61,776 nt of DNA, from NCBI GenBank assembly GCA_002794775.1, contig NBAY01000136.1, positions 1 through 61,776 of the forward strand, written 5' to 3'. Both the position numbers and the translations under genes were made by a program. A model generated the notes under the pieces. It was not told where the DNA came from. It saw nothing but the letters and a program-made list of their open reading frames with translations, and did no database searches. The stretch comes from Porodaedalea pini. Lineage: Eukaryota > Basidiomycota > Agaricomycetes > Hymenochaetales > Hymenochaetaceae. Numbering within the stretch: the first letter of the stretch is position 1; each line of letters opens with the position of its first letter. Shown here in pieces: positions 11,800-23,815 of the stretch.

Positions 11800-12860
11800 C
11801 ATGCATGCAACCCAGCATATGTATAGCATCAATGTGGGCAGGCGTGCGTGGAATGCGAAAATCTGGAACTCAGGCTTCCAGCGGAGCGACAAACTGCGAT
11901 CGGTACGTCGTTTGTCCATGTGAGAGCTTGTGCGTTGACAGATTGTGGTTTCAGCGGAAACTTGCTCTTCGTTGGCCTAAAAGCAATCATCTGGCTCACG
12001 CGCGAAGCCCATCATCACCACCGTCGCGGATATTTTGTTCTTGAACTGACTCGTCTGGCTTTGCAGCGATACTGTATTACCACCGCGACGCGTCAAGCAA
12101 ATCGGTTCGCCGATTCAAACGAGTTGATCGACGAACATGGCGATGCGCCATTATTTCATCTCATCTCATCTCATCCGCAGGGAGTGGTCGTACTGAAATT
12201 CTTCTTCACGCAAAGCAGTTCGTGACCGATCCACGACGACGTCAAGGGTTAACTTGCCGATTTTATTTCACACCTCGGTCGCGTTGCAGTTTCTCCCTCC
12301 TTTCGCCTTACCCGCCAAGCGGTGTTGTTGTCTGACTAGCAAGGGATAATTGGGGCTCGGACGAAGTCACTGGCTTGGATGTTGTTATTGAAGATGGAGA
12401 TGATCTGTCCACGGAGGCGATCGCGAAAGCGGTCGTGCGCTGCCACCAACATTTTTTAATTTCCCTTGTATGAACTGCACCTGCACACATCCCTTCTCCT
12501 CTCCCGCGCACGAGCAGAAGACAAACACTTCACCACCTGGATGCTTCGTTCGGGGTCATGAAGCAGAGGGGTCTGGTTATTGGCTTAGTTGTCGTCATGT
12601 GCCGAAGCACCGGTTTGGTTTGTACCTTATGGATTACGGATGAATATTAGTAAATCGATGCACGCTGGCTTTTCTATTCTGAGGCCAATGCACATCTTCG
12701 TTACAGAGCTTTGGGCCCCGTTCGTTATAACCTGAGTCAAGATACGGCTGCTGATGTAAGTCCGCGAGGACGACGGAGGCGAGTATGCAACTAATCGGAA
12801 GCCGAGAGATCAGTATGCCCGGTGAAAAGAGATGGCGAAATCTCTTCACCTAGATGCGCT
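11800..12860. repeat. Decayed dispersed repeat, copy A
   Basis: This shares long diverged stretches with copy B at 16028-17480. Examples are AAACTGCGATCGGTACGTCG (near 11890 and 16528), the segment around GAGTTGATCGACGAACATGG (near 12121 and 16745) and CTCCCTCCTTT (near 12293 and 16939). Both strands have short frames broken by stops. The family looks like a decayed multi-intron gene or a non-autonomous element; I cannot name it. Confidence 0.6.
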
Positions 12861-13500
12861 AGAAGTACTCTTGTCTTCCGGCCGAGTTTAACGCTCACAG
12901 CTTAGTTTAACGATCGTTTTTCCTGCTAACTATCTGTCTACAATGTGCCTGAAGGGAATCCTCACAGAACTTGCGGAGACAGCCTTGAGCCGCAAGCGCC
13001 GTTTCCTCGCTCGTCCGCTTTCGTACAACACCGCCACTGTTGCATTCAATCACAAAATTGCTACGCGCCAATCAGACGGCCTTCCAAGCAATCTTAAGGT
13101 CCATTAGTTTCTGGATGCGCGTTCATCGCAAACGAATTCCGTTATAACTGCTGTCACTAGAGTCACTGAGTGTATCAGCAAGGGCTTCTTTTTGAGACTC
13201 CGATGGCTAAGCGTACCTAATACAGTAACACGCCATCGTTCTTTACTGTGTTAGGCATGTCGGCAAGCCGCGTAACCATTTGATTTCTCGAGCCGAACAG
13301 TTGCTGATACACCAACCGTCAGTAAGAATTCCTCGCGCATTCCTTTCTCGCATTAAAGCCGTCTTTTCCTCTTACAGTCTGGCGCCCTCAATCGCGTCAC
13401 TGAGCAATGCATCTGGCCCCTATCTGTTCCGTATACGATCTCTCAGTCAATGCATATAAAGACGCATTCCTGAAAGCTTAGTAGAGGCAAGCCCCGCCAG

Positions 13501-13515
13501 CCCCCCCCCCCCCCC
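13501..13515. repeat. Poly-C tract (15 C)
   Basis: An uninterrupted run of 15 C lies about 40 bases before the start codon of the DUF6533 gene. Such tracts are prone to slippage and to sequencing error. Confidence 0.95.
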
Positions 13516-13552
13516 TCCGATCATCGCGAATTGAGGCCGTCTTACCTACTAC

Positions 13553-15155
13553 ATGGCACACTCTCTTCGATCCCACATCGAGCCTATTGATCCTAGCCTG
13601 GTATCAGATATGCTCTCAGAAAAGACCATCGCACAATATTTTCAAGTTGCAACTGTTACTATCTTGGTCTATGATACAAGTACGTACAATATATCCCGCT
13701 CAAGCCTACTTCAACAGCACTCACGGCTATCGAAGTGACTACAATGGATAAAGAGGTAAGACCGTTTTCCCCTCTCACCTTCTGTACTAAAGACTGACTT
13801 ACATATTTTGTCTTTCAGATTAGATATTTCTGGGTATGCATTGCGGCCAATCCGCTTTCGGTCGTTAAGCTACCGGTGCAGTGCTTATGTCGGATAAATT
13901 GAAGAAGCCTCCATGGAGGACCGTGAATATTGTTTATTTTGCGGTGTGTCTCGTTCTGGCTAGTAGCTCAATGACAGAATAGCTGAGACATTATCAGAAC
14001 CGATATATCGGACTCCTGGGTGCAGTTTCATATCTTGTTTGTGAGCAATATTTACCATGTGGTTGTCTCTTCGAAAAATGCTCTATTAACTGCCTTCGAA
14101 GGGAACTCATACAGAACAGACCTTCCTTTGTAAGCTTCGCAGATTTCAATTCTGCATAGCAAATATTGACAGCGCTGCCAGGTGTGAGTGGCAAAGTCTC
14201 GAGGCTAAGTACATAGATACCACTGACATCTCTCAGGCAAATTTGCTCAGTGGATTCCGGATATTGCCAGTAAGTTGTTTGACCTAATTGCACAAGATGT
14301 TTCTCTGATAATAAGTTTAGACTGGACTACAATCATCTTGATTGACTGTAAGTGATGAAATTGAAATGATTTCTCAAATGACTTATTTTCCGTACAGATA
14401 TCCTTATGATTCGGGTCCTAGCGCTTTATTCCCAAGGCGAGTATAACAGAACTTAACAAAGCTGCTACTCACTGCTTTGCAGACAGAAGACTATCAGTAT
14501 GCCTCAAAGCATTGCTTGGATTGGAGGCGGCTTTCACGTTGGGAGTCTTTGTTTATAGCACTTTAGCTCAGGACGGTGAGCCTCGTATTCAGCTGATGGT
14601 GCAAAAACTGAGTTTGCATCTAGTTGTCGTCGGCGTTCTTTCCGAAAGTGTCACAGTTTGCACTACAAACAATGCTGTCCCATGGCAGTGGGGACTTGCA
14701 GAATGGTGAGTGATCTGGGTAAGACGGAGCTGTTACTGATTTTAAAGCAGGATCATTCCAATGATGTATGGAGGCATACTCTTGGTCCTGGCCATCTACA
14801 AGGCAGCCGGGTTCTGGAGAATGTCTTATGGCTTCAAGGGATTCAATCTAGTTAAAGTCCTTATTGAAGATCAATTGGTTTATTTCTTTATGTGAGTTTG
14901 CATGTTTCTTTCGTAGCAGTCGGCTGAAAACTTTTGTTCAGTGTTATTGCCTGCTCTGTATTCAGCATGATGCGGCGCAGGCTACAGATATCAAATGCCT
15001 TTCTGGCAAATGTCCTGGATTGTCTAGGGAGTCCATCTTTCCTCTGCGTCCTAGGTAGCAGGATCCTTGTCAATCTGAAGGAGGCGGGGGAGCAGGGACT
15101 CAATGAGGGGACAAGTTACAGGATGGGGTCGGTGAGCGACATAGAGTTTGCTTAG
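13553..15155 (+). CDS. DUF6533-type seven-helix membrane protein
   Basis: Twelve short exons join in frame to about 290 residues: 13553-13679, 13736-13755, 13819-13833, 13905-13943, 13998-14040, 14237-14269, 14321-14347, 14398-14436, 14483-14575, 14624-14705, 14751-14891 and 14942-15155. The start carries the DUF6533 signature (IAQYFQVATVTILVYDT, then TTMDKEIRYFW, NRYIGLLGA and ILMIRVLALYSQ), and several hydrophobic helices follow, ending with FLCVLGSRILVNLKEAGEQG. These predicted integral membrane proteins are greatly expanded in Agaricomycetes; their role is unknown and receptor-like functions have been guessed. The splice model is supported by the paralogue at 37376-38982, which has the same exon pattern. 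The eighth intron begins with GC (AAG|GCGAGT) where the paralogue has GT. Confidence 0.82.
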
Positions 15156-16027
15156 CCCTGGGAAATATTGTAGGATCTGTTTATATCGATGCGCAGGGGG
15201 CCGGCTGGTGGAGGAAGCGATTAGGGATGAACGACATGACCTTTTTTTCCCCCATGTACTAGTAAAGTTGGCTGTCTCGTTTCTCTGTCTCGTTTTGTTG
15301 CTATTTTCTGGATTCCTCTTTTGTAAACCATATCCAATCATGTGGATACGTTACGGCTGCCGCGCTGTACTTGAAGTACTATTTATTGAGAGCCCGGTTT
15401 TGATGCGGAAGCGAAGGAGGATAATAAGAAGTATTATTTCGGTTGTAAGTTGGTACGCGTGGAAGCCGAGCGAGAATGAGAGGTATACACAGGAAAATAC
15501 CGCAGAAGGTTGGGCGTCATGAAGGAGCCGACCCATGAAAAGGGAAATTTGTTTTTCATAGAAAGCAGAGGTAGTGTACAGAAAGAAAGAGAGTTTTCGA
15601 CGATCAAGAGGATATCCAAAGCAGAGAGTCTCAAAAAAACAGAGTGAGTCTAATACGGGCAGCAAAAATATTCCTGACAGAGCGTAACTATTTGCGGCCT
15701 CCTTGGGCCAAAACAGATGGTCGAGGCCAGCTTGCGATCTTTAGCGATGAAAAAACTGTGAAATTTTATATACCCTATTTAGATGTTTGTTTTCAGGATA
15801 TCTCGTAGAAGTGGGGCGGAATGTTGTTAGTGAATGACAAGTGGGTATGGTAGATGGCGTGGATTAGACTCCTAGAGAGCGGGAGTGAGCCCGCGCGGCA
15901 AACTCCGAGTTCAAAACGGCTCAATGAAGTGCTTTACTCATGCAGCAACTCGTTGAAGGCAGACTAGATGCAGACTAGATATACGTGGCTTCGTTCTAGC
16001 ATCGCCTTATCAATGCTCTCTGAACCT
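15156..16027. other. Intergenic, no supported gene
   Basis: Frames on both strands at 15148-15665 overlap one another, have no motif and are not joined by splice signals. Nothing else was seen. Confidence 0.5.
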
Positions 16028-17480
16028 TCATCGTCGGCCCTGCTGTGTACGAAACGGCCTGCCACGTAGCATTGGGCTGAGCGACTTCAAGCGCGTCGGG
16101 CTTGGAGAATTTATCGTTGACAAGGTGAGTGCGCTGTATCTTCCTCTTTGTTCAGCAGCTACCGACAAATCGCATATCTCCCCTCGCACGCCGCAACGAA
16201 CTTGTTCATGGTGGTATATGCTGACACTTCCTCGACACTTGCCTAGACACGTGAGCAGAGTTGTATTTCGCTCAAATGACTGGAGATGAAGCGTATCGTC
16301 ACCGTGTCGATGACAAGCAAAGGAATCGTGTCGGAAGAGTGTGAGACGGCGAGGAGCCTCCTGGATCCGATACAGAAATACATGGAGGCTGTGGAGCAGG
16401 CTGTTGGCGGGGCGCATTTCATTCGTCCGTGCGTTTTCTTCGAATCTTGTTCTTGATGAGAGACTCATCCGATCTTGCAGGAGCCTTTCAGCTACGTGGT
16501 CGACAACTAGTAGGCCCTCGACGAAAACTGCGATCGGTACGTCGTTTGTGCACGTCAAAGCTTGTGCATTTATAGGTCGTATTTTCAGCGGGCATCTTGC
16601 TCTGCTTCGGTCTGAAAGCAACTATCTGACTCGTGCGCGAAGTGTCATCATCACCGTCGCGGATATCTTGTTCCTGTCTGGTTTTTGCAACAACGCTGAA
16701 TCACCACCGCGACGTGATCAGTACTTTGCTTCGCGATTCAAACGAGTTGATCAACGAACATGGCGATGCACCGTTGCTACTCGCGCTTTCGTACGTACTC
16801 TATCACTGTCAGTTCATCTCATCTCATTCCCTGGGAGTGATCATACTGAAGTCATTGTCTGTACAAAACAGTTCGTGGCCGATCCACGACGGGATCGAGG
16901 GACAATTTGCCGGTTTTATCTGGGTCGCGTCGCAGATTCTCCCTCCTTTTGCCTTATCCACTGCTCGCGTCACTAAGTGGTATCCCCGTCCGACTAGCGA
17001 GGGATAATCGGGTCGCACATGAAGTCACTTACATGGACGTCGTAATTGAAGATGGACAAGATCCGTCCATCGACACGATTGATGAAAGCAGACCTTTTTG
17101 AGTTTTCCTTGTACGAACCGCGCCTGCACACTTCCTTTCTCTTCTCGCGCGCTCGAACAGAACACACGCACTTCACCGCCTGGGTGCTTCGTCCAGGGTC
17201 ATGAACCTGAAGGGTCTGGTCATTGGTTCAGTTGTCGTCATGTGCCGAACCGCTATCAGACAGGTTTAGCTTGTATCTTTTGTATAACGGATACGTGAGT
17301 GTCAGTGCAGCGATGCATGCTCGCCTTTCAATTCTGAGTGCAATTCATGTTTCTTTACAGGGCTTTGGCCGTGCTCGTCATAACCTGAATCAAGATGCGG
17401 ATGTTATAGTGACTTTGCGAGGACGGCGGAGACGAGTATCCGAAGCCGAGACATCAATAATCCTGACGTGACTAGATGGT
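16028..17480. repeat. Decayed dispersed repeat, copy B
   Basis: The start (ACGGCCTGCCACGTAGCA near 16048) matches copy D near 26070, and the middle matches copy A. A 197-codon reverse-strand frame at 16028-16621 exists but is not preserved in the other copies, so I do not call it a gene. Forward-strand pieces are interrupted by stops. Confidence 0.62.
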
Positions 17481-17539
17481 GCGCTCTACTCATCCGTAAT
17501 ATACTCCAGGAATCCCTTCAACTGATTTTCCGCATTGTT

Positions 17540-18560
17540 GTCTCAGCATGCTCGATGCTGTTGCTATGATATACCTTCGGGTCGACGATATTGGCCCGAA
17601 GTGTGACACAGAACTGAACTTCACTCAAATAGCTGGAGGGGAAGCGTGTCGTCTCCGTGTCGACGTCCAGCAAAGGAATCGTGGCGGAGCATGTGACAGC
17701 GAGGACCTCCCTGACTGGAAGCAAGAAAGTGTGAAGACGTTGGGACAGGCTGTCGGCGGCGTGAGTTTGTTCGTGTGTGCGCTTTCTTCAAATCATGTTT
17801 CTGGTGCTCGACTGACGCGATTTCGCAGGACTTTTTCAGCCATATGTGGTCGACAGCTAGTAGGTCCTCGGAACAACGGCTCGTCACTTATGATCAGCAT
17901 GCACATCTTGCTCTTCACGTCGCGCTCAGCAACTAACTCCGCGATATGAACTAGTGGATCGATGAACATTACGATGGTCCGCTTCTACTCACGATACGTT
18001 ATTAGTTCATCACCTTATTCTCTGCAAGTGATCGTACTGATTCCCTTGCTCATGCGAAGTAAATCATAGCTGAGCCATGACGAGCTCGAGAAAGTATAAC
18101 TCGTCTATCTTCAGCGTCGGTCGCGTCGCCATATTCGGCTTCGTGCCTATTTCACCCTTAGAGTCGACGAGTCGTTCCGCCACTCGGAATGCATCACCAT
18201 CTTACCTGTAGAGCCACAATACGGCTTAAATCAGGTGTGATCACGATGTGCCTTCCGTCTGGGGGCGGAGTAGTCTTCGTTTCACTCTTGGATTTCTCTT
18301 GATGTTTTTCATATTGGCTATGTACATATCTTTTCGATCGCTCATGCTTACCATGTCTGACGTGCCGCTCAGATCGCCTCATTTCCACTTTAAGTCTTCA
18401 CAATAAGGGTATGTGTATGGCTGGTGAAGCGAGTCCGCCTCGAAGGCATGTTTACAATAAGTCAATGCGTTGGAAAAATTGGTTCGATGTTTTATACGGA
18501 TCAGATTTCAAAGCAAGTCTTTTGGCAATGGCACCGGCATCTCGAGGCGGCCTGCCTAGC
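17540..18560. repeat. Decayed dispersed repeat, copy C
   Basis: This copy matches copy D at about 26380-27440 along nearly its whole length. Both have GGCTGTCGGCGGCGTG-like sequence, CACGATTTCGCAGGACTTT-like sequence and a 3' part around AAGCGAGTCCGCCT (near 18427 and 27302). In both, the forward translation keeps QAVGGVSLFVC / QVVGGVRLLIC and TRFRRTFSA, but stops and frame changes interrupt it. It abuts the MFS pseudogene. Confidence 0.68.
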
Positions 18561-18749
18561 ATGCTCTGCTCGTTCTTACCTTCTTGCATGTATATCTTTT
18601 CATGTCTGAGCTTTGCCACTGAAGTTCGTTTGCAAGATCCTTCCCTGCTCTCGTCGTAGCCCGCTCTCTCGTAAGTTTTCTGGACTTTCGGAAGAAGTCT
18701 ACGTACTGACATGGCCCCTCCGTGCCCGCTTTCACAACAAAACAATAGA

Positions 18750-19665
18750 ACAGAGTCCGTAATGGAAATATCTGCGTGATAAAGAGCATGATAGATGAGC
18801 TGATACCCCTACGAACGTTACTCAAGCTTTTGCGTATCAACCTATTTCCTGGAGCACAGGAGCGACGGTAGGTCCTCTTATTGGGCGTGCATTCTCCCAC
18901 CCTATGGAGCAGTTTCCGAGCGTTTTGGAGGAAGCGCCTTCTTGAAGAAGTACCCGTACTTCTTGCCCTGTTCAATTCCGGTGACATTCAGTATCCTGGC
19001 TTGGAGTACCACATATTTATTGCTTAAAGACACAAACCCGACTGGATTCTCCTTCCATGCGCTTCTCCCGCATCGCACTCATATATCTTCGAACTCATTA
19101 AAACTGGATATGGGGCCTAGCACTCCGTCCATTCCGGAGGCGCCGGCTTTACGAAAAATAATCACTCCGCCTGTTCTTCTCTCAACCGCGGCGTACGCCC
19201 TCCTTTCCTTACTCGATATTGCGTATCGCGTGCTGTAGCCAGTCTTTTACGCGACCCCGCACTCCTTGGTGGGCTTGGACTCCCTCCTCATGCTATAGGT
19301 GTCGCACTTGCATTTCTGGGACTCGCAAATGGGATCTTCCAGGTCGGGTTCTTTGCGCGCCTTACTCGTCGATGGGAAATGAGACAGTGTACCTCGTTGG
19401 TATTGCGAGTGGGGTGCCAATCTTTGCACTGTTCCCTGCCATGAGTGACGTTGTACGTGCGGAAGACCGAGTATCTACTTCGGTGTCTGGTGTGGAAGAA
19501 TTCACGATTAGACCGGCGTTGGTCGTGCTTATGACACTTCAATTTGGGTTGACACTGTTGCTCAATATGTGCCACAGCAGCGTGTTCATTTTGTATGTTG
19601 ACTCTGTTAGGCATATACTCTCATCTTTAGTATCACGGCTGCGGCGAACGCCATTCCTTTGAAAT
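18750..19665 (+). pseudogene. MFS transporter (DHA1-like), broken
   Basis: Pieces in all three forward frames match one fungal major facilitator family: NGNICVIKSMIDEL (near 18760), TNVTQAFAYQP and WSTGATVGPLIGRAF (about 18816-18890), GGSAFLKKYPYFLPC (about 18928), LRKIITPPVLLSTAAYALLS (about 19150), IGVALAFLGLANGIFQVG (about 19295) and LQFGLTLLLNM (about 19540). In intact drug:H+ antiporter-type proteins these occur in this order around helices 4-11. Frame shifts fall near 18810, 18930 and 19240, and further stops follow 19435, so no functional carrier can be made. The first helices and the last part are not recognisable. Confidence 0.8.
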
Positions 19666-21029
19666 CCAACCATTCCTCACGTCTGCCCATCTCATCCTCA
19701 TCCTCCAGCGCGACCCTCATTCCCGTCTGCTTCATCGACCTCGTCCAGAAACATTGGAGTCAAGAAAGCTCTAAAGACGAAGAAGCCACACAGAGGCAAA
19801 TCGACATTGGGCTCAGTGAACGGCCTCGCGCAGTGTACCATCTCCGTGATGCGCTGCGTCGGGCCCGTATACCGCCTCTGCGCTCTTTGCACGCGGGCTC
19901 GCCTGGGAGAAAGGACGTAACAGCGGGATTCCGCTCTCTGGTGGGGGCAGCGAACCTATATCGGACCCGCTGCCTGGTGCCGGAGGTGCCGTGGAGTACT
20001 GCGAAGGATGAGGATGAGGATGAGGACGACATGGAGGAAGGGGAACCTGGAGATCAATGATCATACTCTGCTTTCGTTTTTACCCGCGTTCTATTTTGCT
20101 GGGTTTCTCGCGTCATCCATTGATTCCTCGTTGTCTCTCTTCGCCATCTTTTTTAATAGACGAAATCGTGTTCATGGACTTAGGTAGATCAAATCGGATT
20201 AAAAGAGGCACATGTCCCTCATCACTGAATCAATGTAACTTTGTCTTTATTACCACAATGTCTTACTAAACTTCGATATTCATTCAATAGTTGATGGACA
20301 TCATAGCGAGAAAGCCTGTGCAGATGGAAAGCGTGCAAGAAGGTAAAACGACTTCTATTACGTCCTCGTTTCCCTCCAAACCTGTGCGATATATATCGTG
20401 CTCCAACTTCGCACAATCTATTGATGTCGCAGCTCGTGCACCTCGCCATCGAGCCCCTCGTCGACCGCGTTTTGCTCGTCACAGAGGTACAGTTCAGCAT
20501 GGCGAGCGAGAGGAGGTTGAGCACGGCCGAGAGTACGGTGGCGGCGATGATCATGTTCTTCCGTATGCTGCATCAGAAGAGGGTGTGATGATTGAGTCAG
20601 CTGCGAAAGGGCAAGGAAACATGCACAGACCGCAGATGACACCCTCCTTTCCAAATCTCCGTCCCAGTATAACGCACCAAACCCCTTGACTCAATACGGT
20701 CAAGTCAGTTTGTATAAGTCCAGGCAATTGGAATAGAAAGATAGGCATCTCAGTATCAAATAGTGTCGTACGCTTATTCCTCGTCACAGTAGGGCAAACA
20801 TTAAATGTAGTACAGAGCCCGAAAGTACACATAAGTTGCATAGCTCTTGTAGTAGTCGGACAACATCAAGACAGAAAGAAGATTATTAATAGTACAGCAA
20901 ACTTCTGGGAAGCTCCCGTCGACAACGCTGAAGCAGAGAATGGTAGATACCAAAAAAGGACCTGGCAAACATGAGTATCCATTAGGATGAAATCAAAGAG
21001 ACCTTATATACTCACCGGATGACGACCAC
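19666..21029. other. No confidently assigned gene
   Basis: A forward frame continuing to 20060 is rich in charged residues and ends in a GAGGATGAGGATGAGGA simple repeat (about 20006-20030); it is probably the frayed end of the MFS remnant. A reverse frame at 20222-20554 begins with a hydrophobic stretch (MIIAATVLSAVLNLLSLAM), but the forward strand has an equally open frame over the same bases, so neither is called. Confidence 0.4.
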
Positions 21030-23815
21030 TTATGCTCCAATATGAACAAAGTTCACCCATGATTCGGGCGCCAATTTTTTCTTCCGCATCTCTCTCGTTG
21101 CCTTGTAAAGAGCCCGTGCGGATTTTTTGAACCCTGCTTCCGGCGTCTCGTCTTCTGCAGAAATATGTGTGTAGAATTTCTGCGCAAGAATTGGCCCGTC
21201 CTCGTCCAGCATTGCCCACATCGTCCCGATCACGCTCCGAAACCCGCAGAACTGCACGCTCGCAGCGAGGTGGAGCACTTCATCGTGTGCGCTATCAACT
21301 GTCTGCTCCGCAGTATGACAGGCAGCTAAGAAGGCAACCTCGGCGTTTGGGAAACGAGCGCGAACAATTTCGAGCAAACTAAGACGATCACCTCCAAAAA
21401 GCCGGAAAGACGAATCAAAAGGTCTGCCTCGCACAAGCTCCCCGTGACACGCGAAATGGACCCATGGGTGTTCTTTCAGGTTTCTGATTACTTCGCTGCT
21501 AGTTGCTTGCTCTCCGACGAGGCGCCTCATAGACCTTCCAGGATTCCCTATCAGATCGATTTCGTGTCCGACGGTTTGGAGATTATCGTCCGGCTGGCCA
21601 ACAACAAGGAATGGCGGTGCACGCGCAGAGTCAAGGGATATGTTGGACCGAGACTGGATTAGGGCTTGGAGAGTAGGTGTATAAGATGATATATATTTGT
21701 GTGAACGATAGCCCGTTATACCCCTGTCGTCCTTGGACCATATCCCGGCAGCATGCAATGGTAAGGCTTGCAAAATGGAAGTCGGGCACCACCAAATCCG
21801 ACTTTGTTTCGGAAACCCAATCTCCTTGAGCTTCTCGACCACCTTGGACACGATCAGCGTCCACAATTTCTCCATTACAAATCTAAGGATTTCGCCGTAA
21901 TTCTTCGGAAGGGATGAAAGATCTCGATGTGCATCTGTAAGACGCCTGTACAGGTCGAACACCGTTTCGTAGAACTTATGAACGCTTTCTGATAGTGGAA
22001 CGAGGACGGGATCGTGGACATTAGTAACAATGATAGCGTCTGAGCGATAGCTGGAGTGATTGATAACAATGATGGGGCCCTCAGCAGCCGCATCCCGTAA
22101 CGTTGTGAATCTGGTAGGTCGCTGAAAGTCTTTGAAACCAGGTAGTTCTTGTATTTGCCGATTAGTTTCTTTCGGTCCTCTGAAAGACGTCGACTCCGTG
22201 TCACCAATTCATCAAATAATGGAGGTCCTTTCCGCAAGTTATCTGCAAGGCCATCAGCTACACTCGATCCAGGGATACGCGTCTCAGGTGATGCGCCAGT
22301 GGCAAGAGCCTCCAACTCATTACTAACGTCCTTGAAGTTGTCAGCCAGTTTTTTGTTGACTTCCGCGAGGCGATCAATGGTCATCCTAAACCCACGCATT
22401 TGGGACCAGAGCAAGGCCCTCCCCTGCTCAAGAAACTCGACAGCACGGGCGAGATCACGCTTTTCAATTGCATGTGATGCAGCATCTACGGCTAGTGTTG
22501 GATAACCACTTTTTCCGTTTAATAGCTCGTGCTGCATGCTCACAGTGGGAACGACATTGAGCGAGCATTCAAGGAGGAGCAGTGCCGTGCTGTACGCCCC
22601 GAGAGTAGTGGGATGGTTATACGATCGTGCGAGGTTCGCCCATCGGCGAGCTGATCGGAGGCGTGTGAATGAGCTGGAAAATTCATGATGAGCGCCAGAC
22701 TCCAGCAATTGAATGGCCTCCTCGAGATCCTTCTCGTGATATACCTGCTGGAATCGAGTGCAAAGAGCATTTGAAAGGCTGATCAACGAACTGGAACGAT
22801 GAGGGTGGCCGGGAGGGAGGAGATCGAATGCGGAGCGGTACAGTTTAATCGACTCTTCCAGATCCGCCGTTCGGCCGTTCTGCTTGAATCGAGTCAAAAC
22901 AGCGCTTGCAAGGTTCATCAGCGACCAGGAACGAAGAGGGTGGCCGGGAGGGCGGAAATCCAATGCGGTGCGGTACAGTGAAATCGACTCTTCCAGATCC
23001 TCCGTTCGACCGTTCTGATCGAATCGAGTTTTGACAGCATTTGCAAGGTTGATCAACGAACTGGAACGAAGAGGGTGGCCGGGAGGGAGGAGATCCAATG
23101 CGGTGCGGTACAGTGAAATCGACTCTTCCAGATCCTCCGTTCGACCGTTCTGATCGAATCGAGTTTTGACAGTATTTGCAAGGTTGATCAACGAACTGGA
23201 ACGATTAGGGTGGCCGGGAGGGAGGAGATCGAATGCGGAGCGGTGCAGTTTAATCGACTCTTCCAGATCCTCCGTTCGACCGTTCTGCTGAAATCGAGTG
23301 GAAACAGCGTTTGCAAGGCTCATCAGCGACATGGAACGACCAGGGTGACCGGGAGGACGGAGATCGAATGCGGAGCGGTGCAGTTCAATCGACGCTTCCA
23401 GATTCTCCGTTCGACCGTTCTGCTTGAATCGAGTCAAAACAGCGTTTGCAAGGTTCATCAGCGAACTGGAACGATCAGGGTGGCCGGGAGGGAGGAGATC
23501 CAATGCGGTGCGGTGCAGTCTAATCGACTCTTCCAGATCCTCCATGCGACCGCTCTGTTTGAATCGAGTTATGAGAGATACGGCGAGGCTCTCCAGGGAA
23601 TCGGGGCGGCTAGCATGGCCTTCAGATCGTAGTAGAAGCGCGTCACGATCACATGCTATCGACTCGTCAAGGTCATTCGTCTCCCCAGTTTGTTCGAAAC
23701 GACTCCACAAAGCAGAAGAAAGATCATATAATGAACTAGATCGGTCGGGATGTCCAGGAGGATGCAAATCCAAAACATCGCGACAGCGAGTGACTTCTTC
23801 GTCGAGGTTGTCCAT
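21030..23815 (-). CDS. TPR-repeat CHAT-domain protein, interrupted by one frameshift
   Basis: The first frame (23815-21875) starts at ATG and holds eight near-identical 42-residue TPR-type repeats around HPDRSSSLMNLANAV and GRTEDLEESI. The second frame (to 21030) holds a CHAT domain with the clan CD His/Cys pair: HFACHG (His codon 21446-21444) and FLAACHTA (Cys codon 21320-21318), ending SWVNFVHIGA. The frames meet near 22157/22158. The expected QIQELPGFKDF region lies one base out of phase and no intron fits, so one base is missing. CHAT domains are caspase/separase-like peptidases, and the TPR part usually binds the activating partner. Both catalytic residues are present. If the frameshift is real, the product is a TPR protein with a short foreign tail and no peptidase. 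Confidence 0.85.
22700..23760. repeat. 126-bp tandem repeats in the CHAT gene
   Basis: Eight tandem units of 126 bases encode the 42-residue TPR-type repeats. The middle units (about 22960-23300) are nearly identical at the DNA level, for example GATCCTCCGTTCGACCGTTC recurs unit by unit, while the outer units diverge. This is a substrate for unequal crossing-over and copy-number change. Confidence 0.9.

Noticed and set aside
16028..16621. 197-codon reverse-strand open frame
   Set aside because: It lies in repeat copy B; the matching DNA in copies C, D and E does not keep this frame, and no motif is present.
20006..20030. GAGGAT simple repeat as a CRISPR or satellite array
   Set aside because: Only a few hexamer units with no spacers; it is an acidic coding-type microsatellite.
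20222..20554. Reverse hydrophobic frame as a membrane protein exon
   Set aside because: The forward strand is equally open (MSQLVHLAIEPLV...), and no splice partner or family was found for either.
22130..22220. Intron to explain the CHAT frame change
   Set aside because: The only GT...AG pair nearby would span about 25 nt, too short for a spliceosomal intron, and the protein motif is continuous apart from one base.
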